Positions 36,122 through 45,451 of a stretch of 64,000 nt of DNA are shown here, piece by piece. This DNA comes from Pseudochelatococcus sp050946405. GTDB taxonomy: Bacteria > Pseudomonadota > Alphaproteobacteria > Rhizobiales > Beijerinckiaceae. The DNA is taken from NCBI RefSeq assembly GCF_050946405.1, contig NZ_JBMNUS010000002.1:186001-250000 (forward strand), read 5' to 3'. The notes under the pieces were generated by a model. The model was given only the letters and a program-made list of their open reading frames with translations. It did no database searches and was not told where the DNA came from. Made by a program: the position numbers and the translations under genes. Every line of letters starts with the position of its first letter. The first letter of the stretch is position 1.

Positions 36122-36150
36122 AGATAGAATGAAGGTTTCGGTCGTCGCAA
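36122..36150 (-). promoter_or_regulatory. candidate rpmH promoter
   Basis: On the minus strand TTGCGA (36150-36145) and CTATCT (36127-36122) are separated by 17 bases, about 95 bases before the rpmH GTG. The remaining part of the 440-base gap up to 36471 shows no gene. Confidence 0.5.
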
Positions 36151-36471
36151 AACGACAAACGGCGCCCACGACAGGCACCGCCATACCGAAATGGCCTTAT
36201 GGCTGTTTTCCCCGTCAAAGTCAACGTCGACTTTGATGCCCGGCGGGGAGGCGGGAGCCGGCGTTTCTTTTTGCCCGGCGGCGGCTTGTCGGTTATCACG
36301 AAACGGCACAACCGGCGTCGTCGCGCCGTGTATGTCCTGACATGAGCGTATTGTCGAACTGGAGGCGATGGATGGACATGTCGTTACCCGGCTTGTCGTG
36401 GGCCAACCCGCCGTTGCCGCCTGTGTTCGAATCTTTTCGCGCGGGGAACTGCGAGGCGGAGGGTTTGCCGC

Positions 36472-37977
36472 ATGGCGCCTGAACCTGTCCGGCGTCCCGT
36501 CGAGCGGGTGGATCTATGCGTGCTGGGGCCGGGCGCGGGCGGCAGGCTTGTCGCCGCCAGGGCTGCCGAGGCGGGTGCGTCCGTCCTGCATGTCTCGCCG
36601 GCCGGCGGAGAGGCGAATGCATCCGGCTCTGCCCCGCCGCGGCCGGATTTCATGGCGCCGCTCGCTTTCATCGAGGCGGCATCGCTTTTTCACGCGAACC
36701 GCGTGATCGCCGGCCTCGGTCTTGCGCAGGCGTCGGAGGCGGCGCCGGGTTCCGCGCCCCCGCTTCCATCCGGCGAGGGGCTGGTGCGGCATATGCGGCG
36801 CGCCGCCGCCATGCTCTCGCCGCGCCTGACCGATGCGCGCCTGAAAGCGCTGCGGGTGCGGATGTCGGTGGATGCGGCGCGTTTCGAGGATGCGAAGACG
36901 TTGCGCGTGGGCGAGCGGAATGTGGTTGCCCGCCGCTTCGTGCTGGCGCCGGAGCGGCAATGGGCGATTCCCGCGATTCCCGGCCTCGCCGAAATCGATT
37001 ACCTGACGCCCGATCGCCCGCTGGTAGCCTCGCGTCCTGCCGGCAGGCTCGCCGTCATCGGATTCACCGATGCGTCGCTGGCGCTGGCGCAGGCGCACAG
37101 GCGGCTGGGCTCCGAAGTGATTTTGCTGGGCTTTTCCACCGATGAGCGCGAACGAGCCGCCGCTGTATTCGGGGAGGAAGCGTTGCGCCTCATCCTGATG
37201 GCGCTGATCGGGGAGGGCGTCGCCGTACGCAGCGACCTTGCCGTGTCGCGCGTCGAGGCGCGCGGGCGTGAGGCGCGGGTGCATGCCGTCGGGCCATCCG
37301 GCGCGGAAACCGTCGACGTCGGCCAGGTGCTGGTCGCGCCCGGCACGCGCGCGATCTTCGCCGATCCCGGCTGGCAGGAGGCTCGGATCGGGCTGCATGA
37401 CGGCGCTCCCCTGCTGGATGCGCGGCTGCGGACGTCCAACGGAAGGATCGTCGCCATCGGCGCTGATATCGGCGGCGATCTTTTTTCCGCCACGCTTGAG
37501 CGGCAGGCTGACATGATCGTCGATCAGGCGCTTTACGGCCGCCGGGCAGGAGTGACGCCGACGTTCCGCTTCGTTCCGACATCGCCGCAAGTGGCGGTCG
37601 TCGGGCTCACGGAGGAGACGGCGCGGCGGGAAGGGGAAGTCAGGATCGTGCGCACATCCTTCGCCTGGCATCCCGCCCATGTCGCGCGCTACCGGGGAAG
37701 CGCTCCCGTGGCGGGCGAAATCAAGGTGATCGCGCGGCCGGACGGGCGCATCCTGGGTTGCACGATCGTCGGTGACGGCGCGGACGACCTGGCGGGCATG
37801 TGGGCGCTGGCGGTGGCGCGGAGGCTGAAGCTGGCGGACGTCGCGCAGCCGGCCTTCCCGGACATCGGTCGCCACGGTCTGACGCGGCGGGCGACGCGCC
37901 TCGAGATTTTCGGCTGGCCGCGCGCGGGCGGGTTGCTGCTGCGCCTCTCGCGCTGGTGGCGCATGCTGGGCGGCTGA
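36472..37977 (+). CDS. lipoamide-dehydrogenase-like flavoprotein lacking the redox-active residues
   Basis: A 501-residue protein with the fold of the pyridine nucleotide-disulfide oxidoreductases. It has an FAD site VLGPGAGGRLVAARAAEAG (about 17-36), a degenerate second Rossmann site VIGFTDASLALAQA (about 195), the second FAD site GRIVAIGADIGGDLF (about 324) and a dimerisation domain. The CxxxxC disulfide expected after the first FAD site is absent: there is AGGEANASGSAPPRPD with no cysteine. The C-terminal HPxxSE active site is replaced by FPDIGRHG. The usual catalysis therefore cannot occur. The gene is 10 bases upstream of a histidine kinase and probably co-transcribed, so a sensing role is conceivable. 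Confidence 0.75.
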   Translation: MAPEPVRRPVERVDLCVLGPGAGGRLVAARAAEAGASVLHVSPAGGEANASGSAPPRPDFMAPLAFIEAASLFHANRVIAGLGLAQASEAAPGSAPPLPSGEGLVRHMRRAAAMLSPRLTDARLKALRVRMSVDAARFEDAKTLRVGERNVVARRFVLAPERQWAIPAIPGLAEIDYLTPDRPLVASRPAGRLAVIGFTDASLALAQAHRRLGSEVILLGFSTDERERAAAVFGEEALRLILMALIGEGVAVRSDLAVSRVEARGREARVHAVGPSGAETVDVGQVLVAPGTRAIFADPGWQEARIGLHDGAPLLDARLRTSNGRIVAIGADIGGDLFSATLERQADMIVDQALYGRRAGVTPTFRFVPTSPQVAVVGLTEETARREGEVRIVRTSFAWHPAHVARYRGSAPVAGEIKVIARPDGRILGCTIVGDGADDLAGMWALAVARRLKLADVAQPAFPDIGRHGLTRRATRLEIFGWPRAGGLLLRLSRWWRMLGG

Positions 37978-37987
37978 GGCGAGGGCG

Positions 37988-39499
37988 ATGGATCGTGCGG
38001 TGCGGGCGGCGGACAATGGACGGAGCGAGGCCGGCGCGCCGTTCTCCGCCGACGATCCGGCGCGTGTCGCGGACCGGGCGGCAGGCCGCGAGAAGGGCGG
38101 CGTCGGCCTTTCCCTGCGTCTGATCATCCTGACGCTTGTTTTCGCGCTGTTTGCGCAGGCGCTCGTTTTCGTGCCTTCCGTCGCCGCCTTCCGGCGAAGC
38201 TGGCTGAACGACCGGCTGTCGGCGGCCCAGATCGCGGCGCTGGTGCTGGAGGCGGCTCCCGACGCGGAGGTGCCGCCGGCCATCGAGGGAAAACTGCTCG
38301 AAGGCGTGGGCGTCATGGGCATCGCCCTGAGCGTCGGCGGGGCGCGTCATCTGCTGTCGCAGGATGCGATGCCGGCGGAGATCGCCCGCACGATCGACCT
38401 GCGCGACGCCGGTTGGATGGAGCACATGCGCGATGCGCTGGCCGATCTGGTGCTGCCCGACGGCATGGCGATGCGGGTGATCGGGGCGGGCATGGGCGAC
38501 GTGGCCTTCGTCGAGCTCATCATGGACGCGCGGCCGCTGCGGGCGGCGATGCTGCGTTTTTCCGCGCGGATGGCGGCGATCTCGCTTCTCGTCTGGGGGG
38601 TGGCTGCGGCGGCGCTGTATGTGGCGCTGATGCATTTCATCGTGCGCCCGGTGCGCCGGCTGGCGAGCCATATCACGGCGTTCGAGCGCGAGCCTGGCAA
38701 CCCGGCGCGGATCATCGTGCCCTCCGGCAAGCGAGACGAGATCGGCGTTGCCGAGCGCGCGCTGGAGCGCATGGAGCGAACGCTCGCCACGGAGTTGCGC
38801 CAGCAGCAGCGGCTTGCCGCGCTCGGGCTCGCGGTGGCGAAGATCAGCCACGAGTTGCGCAACATGCTGACGGCGGCGCAACTCGTTTCCGACCGTCTTG
38901 TGGAGGCGTCGGACCCGGTGGTGCAGCGTCTCGCGCCGCGCCTCATCGCCACACTGGACCGGGCCATCGCGTTCTGCGAAACCGCGCTTGCTTATGGCAA
39001 GGTAAGGGAGGCGCTGCCGCAACGCAGGCGCTTCCGGCTGCTGCCGCTGGTCGAGGAACTGCGCGACAGCCTCGGGCTCGGCACCCGCGACGACATCCGG
39101 CTCGTCATCGACATTCCCGACGATCTGGTCGTGATGGCCGATTCGGATCAATTGTTCCGGGTCCTGCTCAATCTCGGCCGCAACGCGGTGCAGGCGCTCG
39201 AGCACGCCGCCGGCGGCGTTTCGGGGGCGGGTAGGGGCAGAATCACGATTGCGGCGCGCGCGAAATCGGAAACGGTGACGATTCGCGTGGCGGACAACGG
39301 TCCCGGACTTGCGTCCCATGCGCGGGAGCGCCTGTTCGAGGCGTTCAGCGGAACCACGCGCCCCGGCGGTTCCGGCCTCGGCCTGCCGATAGCCGCCGAG
39401 CTCGTCCGCCTGAACGGCGGCACCATCGCCCTGGCGGAAACAGCCGACGGGATGGAAACGGGAACCTGCTTCGCCATTTCGCTGCCATGCGGTGGATAA
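37988..39499 (+). CDS. membrane sensor histidine kinase
   Basis: A 503-residue two-component sensor. Membrane spans lie at about 42-64 and 193-217, enclosing a periplasmic domain of about 125 residues. A HAMP domain (about 218-271) follows, then the phospho-accepting His288 in KISHELRNML, the N box NLGRNAVQAL, G1 DNGPGL and G2 GSGLGLPIAAEL. No response regulator lies nearby, so this is an orphan kinase. The start is the ATG ten bases after the flavoprotein stop. The signal is unknown; its pairing with a non-catalytic flavoprotein is notable. Confidence 0.88.
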   Translation: MDRAVRAADNGRSEAGAPFSADDPARVADRAAGREKGGVGLSLRLIILTLVFALFAQALVFVPSVAAFRRSWLNDRLSAAQIAALVLEAAPDAEVPPAIEGKLLEGVGVMGIALSVGGARHLLSQDAMPAEIARTIDLRDAGWMEHMRDALADLVLPDGMAMRVIGAGMGDVAFVELIMDARPLRAAMLRFSARMAAISLLVWGVAAAALYVALMHFIVRPVRRLASHITAFEREPGNPARIIVPSGKRDEIGVAERALERMERTLATELRQQQRLAALGLAVAKISHELRNMLTAAQLVSDRLVEASDPVVQRLAPRLIATLDRAIAFCETALAYGKVREALPQRRRFRLLPLVEELRDSLGLGTRDDIRLVIDIPDDLVVMADSDQLFRVLLNLGRNAVQALEHAAGGVSGAGRGRITIAARAKSETVTIRVADNGPGLASHARERLFEAFSGTTRPGGSGLGLPIAAELVRLNGGTIALAETADGMETGTCFAISLPCGG

Positions 39500-39644
39500 C
39501 TTCTTTTTGTCATATATATCAAATTGATGAAGGAAATTGGCGAATGATTTTCGGATGTTTCTGCGAAACGGGGCTTGCCAAGAACGGGGGAGATGACTAC
39601 TACACCTCTCATCGCGACGACGTTGATCGATCGCGACTGGCGAT

Positions 39645-39721
39645 GCGCCCGTAGCTCAGCTGGATAGAGCACCAGACTACGAATCTGGGGGTCAGAGGTT
39701 CGAATCCTTTCGGGCGCGCCA
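39645..39721 (+). tRNA. tRNA-Arg (ACG anticodon)
   Basis: A full cloverleaf: acceptor GCGCCCG pairs with CGGGCGC, the D arm is GCTCAGCTGGATAGAGC, the anticodon stem CCAGA/TCTGG encloses CTACGAA, and the T arm is AGAGGTTCGAATCCTTT. CCA is encoded. The integrase pseudogene stop codon follows at the very next base, so the tRNA 3' end is the likely attachment site of the element to its right. Confidence 0.96.
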
Positions 39722-40495
39722 CTATTTAGCATGTTTCACCTCCTGCTGTTTTGCAGGTCGTTTTGCAAAGTCCGTATCTAGAACGTTCTCGAATTTGGCG
39801 ATGGCGTTGTCAGCCATAGTGCTTGTGCGGGCGAGGTATTTGTCGAGAATCTCTTGCGCCCGGCGGAGCGAATGGCCGGTGATCGAGACGATCTCGCCGA
39901 GGTTGCAGCCTGCCTGAAAGAGCATGGTCACGGTTGTGCCACGGATATCGTGGAAGTACAGACCCTCGATGCCCGCAGCCTTGCATGCTTCATCCCATTG
40001 ATCCGCGAAGTAGCGCTTCTTGAATGCGCGGCCGGTTTTCGTGGTCAGAATCAACGGTGACTTCTTCTCTTTCCACAGATCGTCAAGCGTTTCCTTCAGC
40101 GCTTTCGTGCATTTGATCGTGATCAGCCGCCCCGGTTTGTCACCACGCCGGCTTTTGCTCTGGCGCAGCGAAAGGTGCGTACCGTTGTAATCGCCCCATG
40201 CAAATCGCAGTATGTCGCCTTGACGTTGCCCCGTGTGCAGCGCGAGCACCAAGGCAAGGCGCATTTCGGGGCTGGCGACGGCCATGAAGGCTTCGACATG
40301 CTCCGGCAACCAGATCATATCCGACCTGTCGCCTTGGTAGGCGCGATCAAAGCTCTCCAGCGCGTTCTTCTCAAGCGGGCCGTCTTTCTCTGCCCATGAT
40401 AGAAGGCGCGCGCGAGGATCGTCACGCGGTTGTCGGCCTCGCGGGGAAACTGGGCCGAGTACGCGTCATCTGGCGACCGTGGTTCGCCGGGACGA
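39722..40495 (-). pseudogene. phage/island tyrosine recombinase (integrase), frameshifted and 5'-truncated
   Basis: The C-terminal 198 codons (from the ATG at 40318) hold the catalytic residues: Arg in TGQRQGD, HDIRGT, GHS and Tyr in LDKYLAR. The same frame continues upstream as PLEKNALESFDRAYQGDRSD and SWAEKDG to about 40400. There a frameshift moves homology to another frame reading AQFPREADNRVTILARAF. Beyond about 40490 it is replaced by a BrnT fragment. The N-terminal arm-binding domain is missing. The stop codon abuts tRNA-Arg, marking the left edge of the element. Confidence 0.8.
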
Positions 40496-40595
40496 TGACG
40501 GACTGGAGAAAAAACTCTTCCGTGAGCGTGGCGAAGTCAAAGCCATGCTTTGATATGTTCGCCATCCGCTTATGGTCGTCCCATACGATCTTCAT
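40490..40595 (-). pseudogene. BrnT-like toxin, N-terminal fragment
   Basis: The first 35 or so codons from the ATG at 40595 read MKIVWDDHKRMANISKHGFD, the start of the BrnT ribonuclease toxin. After ANHGR the homology stops, and the frame runs into integrase-derived DNA, ending at 40422. No BrnA antitoxin is present. This is a deletion junction between a toxin gene and the integrase. Confidence 0.65.
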
Positions 40596-40737
40596 GAATT
40601 TATGTATATACGAAAATAGCTCGCCGTCAAGAATCGCAGTGCCACCTGCGAGCCGGCGGAGCGTTACTCCGACAGCTTCGCGCGTTGCGTTTGTTTCGAA
40701 TGCGCGCCATGTTGGCTCCCTTAGTGGAGGAGCAGTC

Positions 40738-41194
40738 ATGACCATATCAGCCTATGCCGAAGGGCTCGGCGGCCGCCTGCCCTCGGCGAATGAGAAGGCG
40801 GCGGCCAACCAGCTTCGGCAGATCATTGCCAACGCGGCGGCGGACGGGTGCGAGCCTTCGCCTGCTCGATGAAAACAGGAAGCCAGCGGAAGTCATTCTC
40901 TCACCGGCGCTGTCCGGTCTGCTGATGGAGCTGCTGCGCCATATCGGGCGCGGCGATTCTGTGACGCTCGTGCCTGTCAATAAGATGCTGACCACCCAGC
41001 AGGCGGCGGATATCCTCAATATCTCACGGCCGTTCCTGATCTCGCTGCTGGAGAAGGGCGAGATTGAGTTCTCTCTGGTCGGCCGCCATCGGCGGATCAA
41101 GGCGGAGCACCTGTTCGCATACAAGAAAGCGCGGGACGAGAGGCGCGCCGCCGCGCTGTCGGATTTGGCCGAGCTCGATGCGGAGTTGCTCTGA
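40738..41194 (+). pseudogene. excisionase-type antitoxin (helix-turn-helix), frameshifted
   Basis: The first frame, MTISAYAEGLGGRLPSANEK, ends at a TGA at 40870. The next frame resumes with ASLRLLDENRKPAEVILSP and continues through the DNA-binding part LTTQQAADILNISRPFLISL to 41194. One extra base in the GGG run near 40852-40855 explains the break. The intact family pairs with a PIN toxin; here the bases after its stop read TTG TTC GCC AAC CGC (MFANR), like a toxin start, then diverge. A GGAGG site precedes the ATG. Confidence 0.68.
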
Positions 41195-41293
41195 ATCTTG
41201 TTCGCCAACCGCCTCCGAATTATCCCTTTGACGTTTGGCGAGGGGTGAAGATAATTGGTGGCAATTGGAGAGGGAAGGAAGCATTTTCAGGCC

Positions 41294-41986
41294 ATGACAC
41301 AGAATGCAGCACCAGCTCTTGGCATCGGGTTCTATACGGCCGGCGATGCTGCGCGGTTGCTGGGCGTTCCTGTGCGCAATATCCGGCGTTGGCTTGGCGG
41401 ATATAACTACACACAGGACGGCGAGAAACGCCATATGGAGCCGCTCTGGAAACCGCAGTTGCCACGCGATGACGATCGCATCGAGCTCGGCTTCCGCGAT
41501 CTGATCGAGCTTCGCTTCGTCAATGCCTTCCTTGATGTCGGCCTCGGCCTGAAAACCATCCGTCATTGCCTCGATTATGCGCGGCAATGCGTCGATGACG
41601 ATCGGCCGTTCTCGACACGGCGCTTCCGCACCGATGGCAGGACAATCTTTCTGGAAAGCGCCAACGTCGCCGGCTACGAGAACCTTCTGGACCTGAAGAA
41701 CAGGCAATATGCGATCAAGGCCGTGATCGAGCGTACCTTCAAGGATCTCGACATAGACAACGATTCGGTTAGCCGCTGGCGGCCCTACAAGGGCAAGTCG
41801 TCAATCGTGATCGATCCGGAATTCGTGTTCGGCCAGCCGACAACCGCGAAATACAACGTTCCGACGATCGCCCTTGCGCAGGCCGTCAAAGCGGAAGGAT
41901 CGGAGAAGGCTGTTGCCAAGCTATTCGAGGTGCCGCTTTCCGTTGTCAAGGATGCGGTGGCGTTCGAGGCCTCGCTCGCAGCGTGA
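41294..41986 (+). CDS. putative antitoxin: MerR-like helix-turn-helix plus DUF433
   Basis: A 230-residue protein with an N-terminal winged helix-turn-helix (FYTAGDAARLLGVPVRNIRRWLGG) and a C-terminal DUF433 domain (VIDPEFVFGQPTTAKYNVPT...AKLFEVPLSVVKDAVAFE). DUF433 proteins are often encoded before PIN-like DUF5615 toxins and are predicted antitoxins. The stop overlaps the GTG of the next gene (GTGA), supporting a linked pair. The ATG at 41294 is preferred to a GTG at 41255. It lies inside the decayed element. Confidence 0.7.
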   Translation: MTQNAAPALGIGFYTAGDAARLLGVPVRNIRRWLGGYNYTQDGEKRHMEPLWKPQLPRDDDRIELGFRDLIELRFVNAFLDVGLGLKTIRHCLDYARQCVDDDRPFSTRRFRTDGRTIFLESANVAGYENLLDLKNRQYAIKAVIERTFKDLDIDNDSVSRWRPYKGKSSIVIDPEFVFGQPTTAKYNVPTIALAQAVKAEGSEKAVAKLFEVPLSVVKDAVAFEASLAA

Positions 41987-42378
41987 AAGTCCTGTTCGAC
42001 AACAATCTGTCTCCCCGGCTGGCGCGATGCCTTCAGGCACTCATGGGTGATGAACACGAAATCGTCGCGCTACGGGATAGATTTCCGATGAACACAAAGG
42101 ATATCGACCTCATCGCGGAATTAAGCCGCCAAGGTGGCTGGATCATGATTTCCGGTGATCGTCGCATCACCCGCAACAAGGCGGAGAGGCAGGCATTTCA
42201 GAACTCGCGCATCATCGGCATGTTCCTTTCGCCTGGCCTCTATAAAGCGCCCATCCTGAAGCAGGCAGAGCGGCTCATAGCGCTTTGGCCGTCAATAGAA
42301 AAAGTCGCGGCCGGCGTCACCGGCGGCTCAATGTTCGAGCTGCCTATGACATCGCTGAAGATATCGTCTCTCAAATGA
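41983..42378 (+). CDS. putative toxin: PIN-like (DUF5615/VapC45-type) domain protein
   Basis: A 131-residue protein beginning MKVLFDNNLSPRLARCLQ, the PIN-like pattern with the first acidic metal ligand, and continuing with KDIDLIAEL and MISGDRRITRNKAERQAF (further Asp ligands). Probable RNase toxin. The GTG start overlaps the antitoxin stop. Its 3' end overlaps the convergent relaxase fragment by about 140 bases, so one of the two 3' ends may be altered. Confidence 0.65.
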   Translation: MKVLFDNNLSPRLARCLQALMGDEHEIVALRDRFPMNTKDIDLIAELSRQGGWIMISGDRRITRNKAERQAFQNSRIIGMFLSPGLYKAPILKQAERLIALWPSIEKVAAGVTGGSMFELPMTSLKISSLK

Positions 42379-43289
42379 GTTCGGTTGAGGGCTTGGGCCA
42401 TTTCGCGAGCGAGCAAGCGGCGGTTCATGGCATGACGCCGCCGCACGGCTTCAATCTGCTTTTGCAGTTCCCGCCGTTCCGCCATCTGTTCGCGCACCAG
42501 ATCGTCGCGTTGATCGCGGTCGCGGATCAGGCATTGCATGGCTTCCCGTTCGTTCTGGCTGCGAACATTCGATGCCGTACCCGTGAGCCGATCCCACAAC
42601 CCGCGCAGCCCCTTATTGTATCGCTGCGAGCGTTCGCGCTGTTCCTGCTGCCACCGTTCTTCCTGCTTGGCGCGTACCGTCTCACGTTCCTTGCGGTGCG
42701 TTTCGATCATGGTCTTGCGCTGCCCGTTCAGGGGTCCCAGCTCATCATCATGGCGTTGGTCAACGTCCTTGATGAAACCGAGCATCTTGTCGGACACCAG
42801 CCCTTTGACATGCTGCCGGACCTCATCAAGCGGCCGCAGGTTTTCGGGATCGCCCAATTTATCCCGGACCTCCTTCGTGCGAAGGTTGGTCCATCGGGAT
42901 ATGGCGAAGACTTCGCCCTGTACGTCGAGGGCGACGAAACCGCGTCGGTCCCCTTTGGCAAGGAAGTATCCGCGTTCGCGCAAGGCGGCATCGAAGGACT
43001 TGGCATCGTCTGACTGTTGCCATGCTTCTATGAAGCTCTGGCGGATTTCGCGGGGATCGAGATTGAGCCGCTTTGCCTGCTGCCATTCCGCCAAGGTAAA
43101 ATTGAGCGGCGACTTGCCGCCGTCACGACGCAGGCCGTCCGGCAATGTCCATTCATGTTCAAGGTACAGTTCCCGAGCCAGTTCGTTCAGCCTTTGTTTG
43201 AAGAACGGCAGGTTGATCGCCTTCATGGTTTCGGGATCAATCCGCGACCAGACAACATGCGCGTGCCGCCGTCCTTCCTTTTCGTGCAT
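42240..43289 (-). pseudogene. MobA/MobQ-type relaxase, 5'-truncated
   Basis: The frame carries the relaxase strand HEKEGRRHAHVVWSRIDPET with two His of the metal-binding HUH motif, then the charged C-terminal part. In-frame sequence LGLEGQPHAIV continues upstream of the first ATG to about 43325, but the N-terminal catalytic Tyr region is missing and a TGA follows. The break point is shared with the oppositely oriented TraA fragment. It is a remnant of conjugation genes and probably inactive. Confidence 0.75.
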
Positions 43290-43318
43290 GACGATGGCAT
43301 GGGGTTGTCCTTCAAGGC

Positions 43319-44891
43319 CGAGCTTCGCCCGATCTGGTCGAGCTCGGGCACGACGGACGCGGCGAGGATCGGCTCACGACCCGCGACATGATCGAAGCCG
43401 AACAGCGGCTCCATCGTGCAGCCGCGATGATGGCGGGCCGCGAACGCCATGAAGTCAATGAAGCCGACAGACGGGTAGCATTGGCGCGTGCCGAGCAGCG
43501 CGGTCTTGTCCTGTCCGACGAGCAGGCCGACGCGCTGGCGCATGTCACGGACGGACGCGACCTTGGCATTGTCGTCGGTTATGCCGGGACGGGAAAGAGC
43601 GCCATGCTTGGCGTGGCGCGAGAGGCATGGGAAGCGGCAGGCTACGAGGTCCGTGGCGTTGCCCTGTCCGGTATCGCCGCCGAGAATCTGGAAGGCGGAT
43701 CGGGCATTGCGTCCCGCACCATTGCCAGCATGGAACACGGGTGGAAGAATGGGCGCGACATGCTTACCAGCCGCGATGTGCTTGTCATCGACGAGGCGGG
43801 CATGGTCGGCACGCGGCAGTTGGAGCGTGTGCTGTCCCATGCCGCAGATGCCGGGGCCAAGGTGGTGCTGGTTGGCGATCCGCAGCAGTTGCAATCCATC
43901 GAGGCGGGCGCGGCGTTCCGCTCTACTCATGAGCGTCATGGCGGCGTCGAAATCCATGAGGTTCGCCGCCAGCGCGAGGACTGGCAGCGTAACGCCACCC
44001 GCGATCTGGCGACCGGCAGGACGGGCGCGGCGATCCATGCCTATGACAGTCACGGCATGGTGCATGCCGCCGAAACACGCGAGCAGGCCCGCGACAATCT
44101 CATTGACCGTTGGGACCGTCAGCGGCAGGCAGCACCCGACAGCAGCAGGATCATCCTCACCCATGCGCAAGCTCGTGCCCGAGAGCGTCCGCGACAGGAT
44201 CGACGGGATGCTCGACGGTCTGCGCTCCCCCGGCGATGGCGCACCTGGCCCCGATGCCGTGAAGCAGCCGGAAAGGGAAAAGGCCGGGAAGCGGGAGGCG
44301 GAGCGGCAGGCCGAGACTGACCCGGAGGCGGCGTTGCGCCGCGCCCGTGGCCGGGCCTTCGTCCGCCATGCCCGTGCCGTGGACGCGATCTTCAAGGCGC
44401 AGGCGCAGGACATGGCCGCAACACCCGGACAGGTGCGGGAACTGCACGAGGCCCGTGCCGGATTCGACGAACTCCGGTCCCACGGCTCGCGCGATGCCGA
44501 GGCGGTTTACAAGAAGAACCCCGACTTTGCGGCGGCTGTCGCGTCGGGCGATCCCGACCGCGCCGCGCCCGCCAGACGCCCCCTGCAACTGGAAACCGAA
44601 ATGCGCAGGAATCCCGATCTGCGCGCCGACCGCTTTGTCGAACGCTTTCGGGAACTCAGGCAGACCGGCGAACGCCAGTATGCGGCGGGCGACTATTCCG
44701 GCTACAGGGCCGCGCGGGCCGAGATGGGCAACATGGCGAAAAGCCTCGAACGTGATCCGCAGATGGAATCCATCCTCGCAGGCCGCAAGAAAGACCTCGG
44801 CATCGGGATCGACTCAGGCCGCAGCCTCGGCCAGCAACTTGCCTTCAATCATGGTATCGACCTCGGCATGGGCCGGGGTCTCGGACTATAG
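43319..44891 (+). pseudogene. TraA-type conjugative relaxase/helicase, truncated with internal deletion
   Basis: The fragment starts without a start codon in sequence reading PDLVELGHDGRGEDRLTTRD. It has helicase Walker A VVGYAGTGKSAMLG, Walker B VLVIDEAGMVG and VLVGDPQQLQSIEAG, ending at ILTHAQAR (about 44170). The homology then resumes in another frame as RKLVPESVRDRIDGMLDGLR and runs to LAFNHGIDLGMGRGLGL at 44891. The rest of the helicase core is deleted. An ATG at 43388 would give a 310-residue product of no obvious use. Confidence 0.75.
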
Positions 44892-45021
44892 ACCCATCCT
44901 ATTTGCCGCCGTTCGCCGCCGATAGCCCTACTGCTCCTAACCAACTCTTACACAACGATAAATCGTTGCTCTGTCTGGTCGCTGCAATCGTCAGAAACAG
45001 CCAGCAGGAGTCAGCACGATC

Positions 45022-45240
45022 ATGCGTCAACCAGAGCGTATCATCCGCATGAAAACCGTTCAGGCCCGCACCGGCCTGTCCCGCTCCACAATCTACCGCA
45101 AGATGACGGAGGGCACGTTCCCGCCTCAACTAAAGATCAGCGCCAACGGCGCAGGCTGGCATGAATCCGAAATCAACCGCTGGGTCGCCAACCCTGCCGG
45201 ATGGAGGCCTCGCGGCGAGTTCGATTTCGATGACTTCTGA
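45022..45240 (+). CDS. AlpA-family phage/island transcriptional regulator
   Basis: A 72-residue DNA-binding protein with the AlpA helix-turn-helix: RMKTVQARTGLSRSTIYRKM followed by FPPQLKISANGAGWHESEI. AlpA proteins regulate excision of integrated elements. The gene opens a small operon with the next two frames, overlapping the following start. It appears intact in a degraded neighbourhood. Confidence 0.85.
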   Translation: MRQPERIIRMKTVQARTGLSRSTIYRKMTEGTFPPQLKISANGAGWHESEINRWVANPAGWRPRGEFDFDDF

Positions 45241-45451
45241 CAGCGGGGGCGATGACCGGAAACGGAGACCGGCGAATGACAACTGCCCGCCCGAGGGACA
45301 GGATGCCGGGTGCGATGCTGATGCAGCCGAACGGCTGGACGCGGTGGTGCTGTCTATCGCCCGCCTAATCGGCAGGCGGATGGCGCGCGAGGACTTCGAG
45401 AATGCCATGCACGCCGCCAACGACAATGACGCGCCGCCGGAAGAAGAATGA
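45230..45451 (+). CDS. small hypothetical protein downstream of alpA
   Basis: A 73-residue acidic protein with the repeated motif PANDN / AANDN and a central helix DAVVLSIARLIGRRMAREDF. Its ATG lies inside the alpA 3' end and its TGA overlaps the ATG of the recombinase remnant, so the three genes are arranged as an operon. I recognise it only as a typical companion of alphaproteobacterial island recombinases; function unknown. Confidence 0.6.
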   Translation: MTSDSGGDDRKRRPANDNCPPEGQDAGCDADAAERLDAVVLSIARLIGRRMAREDFENAMHAANDNDAPPEEE

